A stretch of 64,000 bases of DNA, taken from Cristatella mucedo (Eukaryota; Bryozoa; Phylactolaemata; Cristatellidae). Both the position numbers and the translations under genes were made by a program. Location: NCBI GenBank assembly GCA_009760855.2, contig WPIO01000018.1, forward strand, positions 126,001 through 190,000. Reading direction: 5' to 3'. The notes below the pieces were generated by a model. That model ran no database searches and was not told where the DNA came from. It saw only the letters and a program-made list of their open reading frames with translations. This document shows positions 57,101-64,000 of the stretch, one piece after another (position 1 is the stretch's first letter; every line of letters starts with the position of its first letter).

Positions 57101-60100
57101 CACGAGTCCTCACTCATTGGTGAGCCGTGATGGCCCACTAAGTTAGGCAGTTGCTTTTCACGACATCGGTCCCGAAGTTGTGGGGTCGAATCCTGTGGTT
57201 GGCGATCCTTTATTGCAGCAGCAAGCGGTGCTGGCAAATGTAGTCGAAATAGTTTGGCTAGTCTGCCTGTCAGTTGTCGTGGGGTGCGGTAAAGCTTAAT
57301 CGATAGTACAACGACTTTTCAGTTGGCCTTATACCCTGATTCTTGACCATCATTAGCTCAGTGTTTAACCAGGTTTTTAATTTTTTCCCTGTAGTATGCC
57401 CTAATGAAAGGATTCCCAGGCCACTGCCTTATTAATTCATCCATCTCGGATAAAGGAGCCGATAGATCAAGCGATTGAACTTTAAAAGGCCTTACGAAAG
57501 CCGTCAACCACCCCATATTGTATGTGGGCAAGCTAATTCTACTAGTCCCTAGCAGACTCGAGTATTCCCTCATCCATCCTTTGCAAGTTCTTCAGCTGGT
57601 CTATTGCTGGTTCGGCCAGATTTCGTGCACTCTGACGATCTTTCCCGTAACACGTGGAATTCGGGCCATCCTGCTATCCGAATCTCCTAATCGGGCTCTG
57701 GCTCTGAAGCCCTGCCTGCCCGGGGATTCCCTATATCCCACTAATTTGAGGCAGACAGCCGAGGAGATCAAACCATTCTGTGATAACTGATCTTTCACAG
57801 TGACTTGGAGGAGGAGGAGGAGGTAGATGGAGAATGGGCTGGTAACCACGATGACAGTGATATTGTATACCGCCAATATTGCTTTCAGGGAAGTTACTGT
57901 GAAGCTACATCGGCTGCAGCCCCTTTAAGTAGTATCTACACTGGCGATAGTTTGGAGTCGAGACACACTAGAACTTGAGGCTATGTCATCAGTTTTACTA
58001 TTAAGGGGCTGCGACTGGTGGCTGATGGGAAGAATCTGCCTTTCGGTAGATTGGAAAATTCCTAGGCACCTGACCAATCAGAAACAGATGCAAAAGCACT
58101 GGATGCTTTGACACATTGGGTCAGGAGACCAGTCTGTGCTACTGTAAGAGTTCAGAGTGCAGGAAAGTATTGATAAAAGAAACCTGCCTGTACAAGGATT
58201 GTGGCTACATTTTTGATGACTGGTCTGTAAGCGCATGCATGAGCAGCAGTAGATACCTGTCAGTGAATAGCAGCTACTCCATTTCTATTTGCCTCGAAAC
58301 TTTGCGAGTGTACCAGCCATAGCCCGGCAGCAAAGTTAGTCTCGACTCTGTACAGTTACACAGCCTAGACATGGCTGGTTCGACGCTAGTTTGCACTCGG
58401 ACAGTTCTCGACTGTCTCGACTTCGAATGTTTGCCAGTGTAGACTCTGCAGCTCTGGCAGACTTAGGCATACACGCCTGAAGCCTCTACCCTGATTTGCT
58501 GACACGGTCACGATGCAGCCACCTTCATAATATTTTGCGGCCATACCCGTCCGCCCCTACCCTAACCTGTCCTGCCCCCTTCCGCCCCCTACCTGCCGGG
58601 GAGGCAGAGTGCTGCCGATGCCTTCTTGATCGCGCACCTTTTCCGTTCGTCATCGAGGAAGTAGGCAACGGCTGAAAGAGTGCAGTGTGTGCGTAGGGGG
58701 ATCGACAGAATTTACGCATCGTTCACCATCGACTGTGCTTGCTTGGGGGGGGGGGTCTTGCTTGGACAGTCTGGCGATACATTTTTTGTTTTTTATTTTT
58801 TAACAAGCCAGCATGACCAGCAGTTTCTGATCACCTGTCCTGTAACGGATCTACCGAGCTGAGGGAACTGGCTACCGGCTTCCTGCTTGGCTATAAGATG
58901 GCCATGGCCTTGTTAACTGGCAGCCGCGTTCTTCTTCCATTTGCAGAGCACTTTCTCGCCGGGAACAGAGGCGCAGGTTCGTGATATGGAGCTGGGAGAA
59001 GCACGTGACACGTCGATGCGACTTAAGTATGGGCCCATGAATGGATGCTCTCAACGAGCCGCGCCTGACTTTTGCTTTTTTTTAAGGCTTTTGTAGCTTG
59101 TGGTAACTCTGATCTGTTCTCACACTGTGGTGTTACAGAGTAGTGGTCAGTCTCAACCTGAGCCACCAAAATGAGGCCACTAACCAAAATTATGCTACCA
59201 AGCAAAATCGCCGGCTTTTCACAAGTCCACGTCAAGTCCCTAGAAATAGATTCGGTTCCTCGAGGCTAATAATAATAATAATAATAATTCATTTGATAAA
59301 GCGCTCTCGGAGAACTTAATCTCTCTCTAGATGCTTTACATTTGCTGTAAAGTGAAATGCAATTGAATGGTAAGTAAAATCATGCTTGGAAAACAAACGA
59401 AATGAATAACATGGTTAGGGGTGACATGCACAGGGTCAGCATGCAAATGTGGTTAGTGGCAGCATGCACAGTGTCAGCATGCATAAGCACATCAAAGACG
59501 AATCACAGGGACCCACTAAATGCTGTCCTAAATAGGTGTGTTTTAGGTTCCTTTTAAATGTGGTCAGGTCAGGGGATGTTCTGACGCAGGTCGGGAGGGA
59601 GTTCCAGGCTTTGGGAGCATATGAACTAAATGCACGGTCTCCAAAGGATTTAAGGTTTGTATGAGGTATTTCTAGACTGTTGGATTTCGAAAAGCGGGTG
59701 GTACGATGCTTGGCCTGATGGGGTAGTATATCTGACAGATAGGCTGGAGCCATAGAATGAAGGGACCTAAAAGTGAGCGACAAAACCTTGAAGTCAATCC
59801 GTTGCTTGACTGGTAGCCAGTGCAGGTCGGCGAGAAGTGGAGTAATGTGGCAACTGCGACGCTCACGACAGACAAGTCTAGCTGCAGAGTTTTGCACAAG
59901 CTGCAATCGCCTGATCGCACATGCTGGTAGGCCAGTAAGCAGTGAGTTGCAGAAGTCGAGACGGGATGTCATGAATGCATGAACTAACTTGGACGTGGTA
60001 TCTTTATCTAAGCAAGCCCGAATTTTAGCAATGTTGTGAAGCTGAAAATAGGCAGATTTGACTGTGGAGCTGATATGGTCGTCTAACGAGAGGTCGCTTT

Positions 60101-62320
60101 GGAATATGACACCTAGATTCCGAGCTGATTCGACAGGAGATATGCTGGCAGAGCCAATTTTGAGAGTCAGCCTTTCCAATCTCTGGATCACACTGGGTTT
60201 GCCCATAACTAGTAAGTTAGTTTTATCATCGTTTAGTTTTAGAAAATTTGCTGCCATCCATGTGCGGATGTCATCAATGCATGCAGCTAGTGAGTTTAGA
60301 GAATTTGAGGTGCTCGAAGGCTGGGAGGGATCAAAGCAAAGGTACAACTGAGTGTCATCCGCATAGAAGTGAAAGCCTAGATTGTGCTTGGCAATCACAT
60401 CAGCAAGAGGCAGAGTATAAACCGTGAAAAGAACCGGACCTAGCACTGAGCCCTGAGGTACTCTATATTTCAGAGGTACTTCAGATGATCTTTGTCCATT
60501 CACGTCAATACTCTGGAGTCTCCCACTGAGATAGGACCTGAACCACTGCAGAGCAGTGCCAGTGATGCCCAGGCGAGATGAGAGGCGCTCTAGAAGAACT
60601 TTGTGATCGATGGTATCAAAAGCTGCCGAAAGATCAAGCAAAAAAAGAAGAGACACTCTACCCATGTCTGCATTCCTAAGTAGGTCTTTGTATACCCGAA
60701 GCAATGCTGACTCTGTTGAGTGATTAGCTCTAAAGCCAGACTGGAACTTACTAGCAAGGTGTGAGGTTTCGATATACGAGTTCAGCTGTTCCGCCACGAC
60801 CCGTTCCAGTGTCTTTGATAGGAATGGTAGAAGGGAAACTGGGCGGTAGTTGCTCAAGTTCTCCTGGAGGCTGCTGTGAAATTGCTTCGTTATGACTATG
60901 GTTATTATTATTATTGTTACTAGTCTGCACACAAACTGGCAAGCTAGCAACATCATTGACTGCATCACTCTAGTGTAAAGGGATGCTTCCACCAAGTCCT
61001 GTTGCAAAGTGACCTTTTGCTAGTCGACCACAGCAGCTCCACAGTAAAGTGCCTACTTCAGCTGCATAACATTGTTTAAAATTGGGGCTTGCTTAGACAG
61101 GAATACTACATCCTAATTGGTCTATGCATTTGTCGCATTCGTCTTGACTTCTGTAACTCACTGCTTGCTGGTCTGCCAGCCTGTGCAATCAGGCGTTAAC
61201 AGTTGGTCCACAACTTTGTATCTAGGTTTGTCTGTCATGAGCGTCAAAGTTGACTCATCACACCACTTCTTGCTAACCTGCGCTGGCTCCCAATGAAGCA
61301 GCGCTTCGACTTAAATGCTCTGTCACTCCCTTTTAGGTCTATTTATTCACTGGTTTCAGCCTACATATCAGAACTACTCCCCCACTACGCTAGGCCTCGT
61401 ACCACCTGCTTTTCTGAATCTAATGGTTTAGCTACACTTACTACGAACCTCATATCCTTTTGAGACCGTGCCTTTAATTCCTACGCTCTCAAATGCTGGA
61501 ACACACTCGCCCGCCTGTCATCGTGACGGTCTAACCGGCAATGCGATCTAACTAACCCGTGATCCGGTCTGACTAATGATCCACATTGGCTAGATGCCTT
61601 AAGCGGCCGGATGCTGGGTTTAGGCTGCAGCCCTTTGTGCAAGGCAGATGATGGAAACCCTCGATCGGCTGCAGACCTAGTTTTAAACGGGTAACATTTT
61701 GTCAGCAAAATCTTGTCACTCGTTCACCTTTACTTTCATGGTGCTCGTTCGTGCACCTGCGTTGTCAGTTTTTATCCGCATATTACCTGGCAAAGCTTCT
61801 TACTGTTGCGTGAATCGTAGTAGTGAAATAGTTTTCGAAGGGCAGGACTGGGATGAACTTGGCATGGTCATGGGGTCGATCCAAGCTTGATTGGCAGCAG
61901 GGACTCTGCACACAGCATTCCTCTCAGCAGCAGCAGCCCTCGGCAGCTGCTGCGGGCACCCTGTCGAGTTCTGTAAGCCTGCAGCCTTTGAGTGCGAGTG
62001 TCGCTGAGGAAGTCGACTGCTGCTGATTCCAGCTATTCCTGTTTTGACCCATCTTACCAGATGCTCATGCCTTTGACGACCGATGTCGCTGTCTTGAGCC
62101 CTGTGGCACATGTAAAACGAGATAAAGTTCTCTTAATAATAATAATAATAATGCACTTGATAAAGCGCCCTCAGAGAACTAAATTGGCTACCAGTACTTC
62201 CGGAAGTGGCATGTAATAGGCAGAACAATACATATTTATAGGCTCAGCAAAGTGAGTCCACAGGCAGTGAGCTCTCGTAGGCGTGTATTTGAATGTGTGA
62301 GTGTTTGTGTGTGTGTTTGT

Positions 62321-62365
<45 letters not shown>

Positions 62366-64000
62366 CACACATGCTGATGTCCTGAATGTCGAGCCTTTGG
62401 CATCGGCAATGCTTCATTTGCTGCAGCTTCCTGAGTGGCACCATTCCACTGGAGAAGGTGCTCGGCTTCGAGCGCATGCTATGGTTCGCGTGCAGAGGAA
62501 ACGTCTTCCTCCGCACTCAGGAGATCAGCGAGCAGCTGCGTGATCCGCTGACGGTGAGCAGGTCGCCGCCGCTGCCACTCGTTCAGCAGCTGCTACCGAC
62601 AGCTGCTGCTGCCGCCGCTTACGCGCTGGCTGGCCACTGCTCGTCTCCAGCTGCCATGGCAGCCGGTCTGGGTGTCGGCGTGGAAGTCTGGCTTTCTTCC
62701 TTCTTCCGGTTTCTATTCAATCCATTTGCCAGGCAATCCTTTGCCCTCTCTATTGTTTGCTGACGATCTTCTGCACTGCTACACTTTGCTTGGGCATTCT
62801 GCATTGCGATGCTGCTCACCCGGTTTGGTGCACTGCTGCGGACGTGCGCACCATTCGATAGAGCTGCTATAGCTCGTGCCAGTGCCGACAGGGCAGTGGA
62901 CGGACGCCACCTGCGCAGCACGTGCTCCATCGAAACCCTAAAGTGAGACTGTTCGCTTCGTCGGGGGGAGGGGGGAGGGGAGAGGCTCTGCCCACAGCGT
63001 AGCATCTGCTAGCCACTGCTGCACTTCGATCGTCGCTCGACCATTTCTCACCGTGAGTACCGTTCGTAAGGGTAGGTGGTGCTGCCACTAATGTCTCGTG
63101 GCCGCGCTCGGCTTACAGTAAACGTCGCTGCCTCCTACGTTGCACGTGTCACAGCACGTAAGCAAACTCGGGGCCCGGTGCGCGTTCAGTTGGTAGAGGG
63201 AAGTTAAAGGGCCTGGCCTCGGCAAAGACTCGGTTTTCGTTGCATTTTCACTCGCTCAAGTGGAGGCCGTGAGAGCAGATACGGCTGCCGCTCTCGATCA
63301 GGCATCGCCGGTTTTTCATGCGTCTGCGATCGTGCGCGATGCAGCTGTGAGCACCGACGTACTATTTCGGCATCGGTGCTTTGGTCGCACGCACCTCTGT
63401 ATCTCTGCTGCGATTGCTTGGTTGCATCGGGTTTATTGCTGTAGCGAGCGCGTTTGCTGTCAATTTTCACGCTGGCGCAGGATTTGCATCGGTCGCATCG
63501 AAGGAAGGTAGCTTCCGCTGAGCTAGCGCCCCCCAGTGGCCGCTAGCTGAGAGGCCGGCTGGCGATGTTGTGAAAGCACTGTGTCCGCCTCCAAAAGCTG
63601 CTTCGGCGAAGCTGTTTCGAGGCGCTCTCTGCCGCTGCCGATCGTCTGCTGCCGTGCGTGGGCGCTTGAATGTTCACGTGTCGCTTTCACTATGCCCGCC
63701 GACGACGTGCAGTCACTGCCTTACATCAACCAAACCAGCCAGTGTCTAGATAACCGTCGTAATGCGCGACCTCGCTCGAGGCGCAGAGCCGCGCACGTAG
63801 CGCAGCTGGCTTGTCATCTGTCTTCTGACACCGTTGCTGCGCAAAACGACTCGCGCTCTCCAGAGTGGCGTGCCCCAGGGGCACCGGCGGCGACCTTGAC
63901 CCCTTTGCTTTGCAGAACGTGCCCATTCTGAAGGCGGCCTTCGTGCTATTCTTCCAAGGCGATCAGCTCCGGCTGAAGGCAAAGAAAATCTGTGATGGGT
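54036..64000 (+). CDS. ATP6V0A: V-ATPase V0 subunit a (116 kDa), 5' part, continues beyond window
   Basis: Membrane subunit a of the vacuolar proton pump; the full protein has a cytosolic N-terminal half and a membrane half that carries protons. Only the cytosolic part falls here. Exons: 54036-54173, 54896-55072, 56730-56858, 62427-62553 and 63916 onward. Conserved family blocks are [47 protein letters not shown], a coiled-coil [36 protein letters not shown] and [19 protein letters not shown]. The start ATG at 54036 has A at -3 and gives nine residues (MQQQLEYHN) ahead of the usual SLFRSE. An in-frame ATG at 53784 is less likely. All placed junctions are phase 0 except the acceptor at 62427, which needs a phase-2 donor I could not find; the Asp/Ser-rich linker exon is therefore unresolved. 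Paralogue (a1-a4 type) cannot be told from this part. Confidence 0.93.
54896..55072 (+). CDS. ATP6V0A: V-ATPase subunit a exon 2
   Basis: 59 codons between TCTCTGCAG and CAG|GTGCGT. Encodes [20 protein letters not shown] through [20 protein letters not shown]. Phase 0 both ends. Confidence 0.93.
55073..56729 (+). other. V-ATPase subunit a intron 2
   Basis: 1657 bp. Holds a minus-strand LINE A 3' end at 55813-55985. A 109-codon plus frame at 56240-56569 is unsupported. A possible older exon was not recognised. Confidence 0.75.
55813..55985 (-). mobile_element. LINE A 3' end in intron
   Basis: Reversed ATT tail, hairpin (AAAGCGCCTTCAGAGAACTC, CTTTCTAGGCGCTTTACATT) and about 90 bp of 3' UTR. 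Confidence 0.88.
56730..56858 (+). CDS. ATP6V0A: V-ATPase subunit a exon 3
   Basis: 43 codons after CCGTCGCTGCAG. Encodes the family coiled coil ([20 protein letters not shown] to [12 protein letters not shown]). Donor GAG|GTTGGT is weaker than the others. Confidence 0.9.
57117..57260 (+). mobile_element. SINE1 copy, 3'-truncated
   Basis: GTGAGCCGTGATGGCCCACT head, CACGACATCGGTCCCGAAG partial palindrome, B-box GTGGGGTCGAATCC, body to GCAAGCGGTGCTGGC, tail lost. In V-ATPase intron 3. Confidence 0.8.
58947..58976 (+). CDS. possible V-ATPase micro-exon (30 nt)
   Basis: CTTCTTCCATTTGCAG precedes, GTTCGT follows. Phase 0 both ends, encodes [10 protein letters not shown]. The position fits the variable linker after exon 3. 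Support is splice-site logic only. Confidence 0.35.
59268..60890 (-). mobile_element. LINE A, longest copy, RT domain, in V-ATPase intron
   Basis: Minus-strand frame of 523 codons (59436-61007). The first ~40 residues are not LINE-like and probably come from flanking sequence; LINE homology starts near [15 protein letters not shown] (about residue 51). RT motif A AFDTIDH (129-135), motif B PQGSVLG (184-190), catalytic FYADD (214-218), then [14 protein letters not shown] and the whole C-terminal domain. A one-base deletion near 59540 shifts the last residues (NLKHTYLG instead of NLKTHLFR). The 3' UTR, hairpin (AAAGCGCTCTCGGAGAACTT) and tail are at 59268-59435. No endonuclease region. The RT core is intact by motif, yet the element is 5'-truncated. 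CR1/L2-like by RT type. Confidence 0.92.
61020..61515 (+). mobile_element. LINE A fragment, opposite strand
   Basis: Begins GTCGACCACAGCAGCTCCAC (the [12 protein letters not shown] region) and runs to the KAWNSLP region with frameshifts. It lies about 130 bp from the 5' end of the minus-strand copy. Confidence 0.8.
61928..61972 (+). CDS. possible V-ATPase linker exon (45 nt)
   Basis: CATTCCTCTCAG precedes and GTAAGC follows. In phase 0 it encodes [15 protein letters not shown], the sort of low-complexity linker this region of subunit a carries. Its phase-0 end does not fit the next placed exon, so either it is not used or one more exon lies between. Confidence 0.3.
62108..62185. mobile_element. 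two abutting LINE A tail halves, inverted
   Basis: Plus-strand half-hairpin (CATGTAAAACGAGATAAAGT, TCTCT) runs straight into a minus-strand tail (AATAATAATAATAATGCACT, then AAAGCGCCCTCAGAGAACT). The minus copy stops inside its own hairpin. Confidence 0.7.
62294..62370. repeat. (GT)n-(AC)n microsatellite, mirror-paired
   Basis: GTGTGTGTTTGTGT meets ACACACACACAC, so the tract is alternating purine-pyrimidine and self-complementary round the junction. It ends about 56 bp before the exon at 62427. Confidence 0.93.
62427..62553 (+). CDS. ATP6V0A: V-ATPase subunit a exon (FERMLW block)
   Basis: One base then 42 codons; acceptor CATTTGCTGCAG, donor ACG|GTGAGC. Encodes [20 protein letters not shown] and [26 protein letters not shown] and RGNVFLR are signature sequence of subunit a. 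Confidence 0.93.
62554..63915 (+). other. V-ATPase subunit a intron
   Basis: 1362 bp without a recognised element. Locally GC-rich frames on both strands are unsupported. Confidence 0.7.
63916..64000 (+). CDS. ATP6V0A: V-ATPase subunit a exon, cut by window end
   Basis: After CCCTTTGCTTTGCAG, phase 0, encodes [20 protein letters not shown] and [15 protein letters not shown] is a family signature. No donor before the window edge. Confidence 0.92.

Noticed and set aside
59436-61007. Host gene encoding a 523-residue reverse transcriptase
   Set aside because: RT motifs, LINE 3' UTR, hairpin and ATT tail show it is a truncated LINE A; the first 40 residues are flanking sequence.

Overview
The window is nuclear DNA of an animal, probably an invertebrate; I cannot name the species. 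Three things support this. Protein-coding exons are short and bounded by GT/AG splice sites. The gene at the right end is a metazoan-type V-ATPase subunit a. About a third of the sequence is recognisable non-LTR retrotransposon and tRNA-derived SINE debris, with long simple repeats between. Exons sit in GC- and CpG-rich islands and the intergenic DNA is closer to neutral or AT-rich. No prokaryotic operon, tRNA, rRNA or CRISPR structure was found.

Genes. (1) 10.6-16.1 kb, minus strand: a three-exon gene for a roughly 1094-residue low-complexity, partly coiled-coil protein. All splice sites and phases agree; it may be CCDC181-like. (2) 54.0-64.0 kb, plus strand: the 5' part of a V-ATPase V0 subunit a gene. 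Five family-matching exons are placed, plus two possible micro-exons, and the gene runs off the right edge. (3) 26.2-29.7 kb, plus strand: a weaker three-exon model with a polyhistidine run and consistent phase-1 junctions. (4) Single-exon guesses at 2.3-2.7 kb (+), 25.65-25.87 kb (+) and 30.87-31.23 kb (-).

Mobile DNA. Two LINE families (here A and B) with RT-domain remnants (AFDTIDH, PQGSVLG and FYADD motifs) occur about 30 times on both strands. All copies seen are 5'-truncated or broken. Family A ends in a conserved nested hairpin followed by an ATT-repeat tail. Some insertions consist of little more than that hairpin and tail, two with clean target-site duplications. Two SINE families are present. 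SINE1 has a tRNA-like head with an internal palindrome and a TTTATTTA-type tail. SINE2 has a tRNA-like head joined to a copy of the LINE A 3' hairpin, which suggests it borrows the LINE A machinery.

Simple repeats and structure. The largest arrays are a ~900-bp GA array (18.6-19.5 kb) and a ~630-bp CT array (43.8-44.4 kb). There is also an AT-rich palindrome with 39-bp arms (13.3-13.5 kb), a 17-bp GC-rich minisatellite (29.1-29.4 kb) and several short near-perfect palindromes.

The remaining intergenic stretches hold nothing I can assign. No multi-gene system is evident. The most unusual feature is the LINE/SINE 3' hairpin and what it appears to do: hairpin-only inserts, a shared SINE tail, and a GA array seeded inside one copy.
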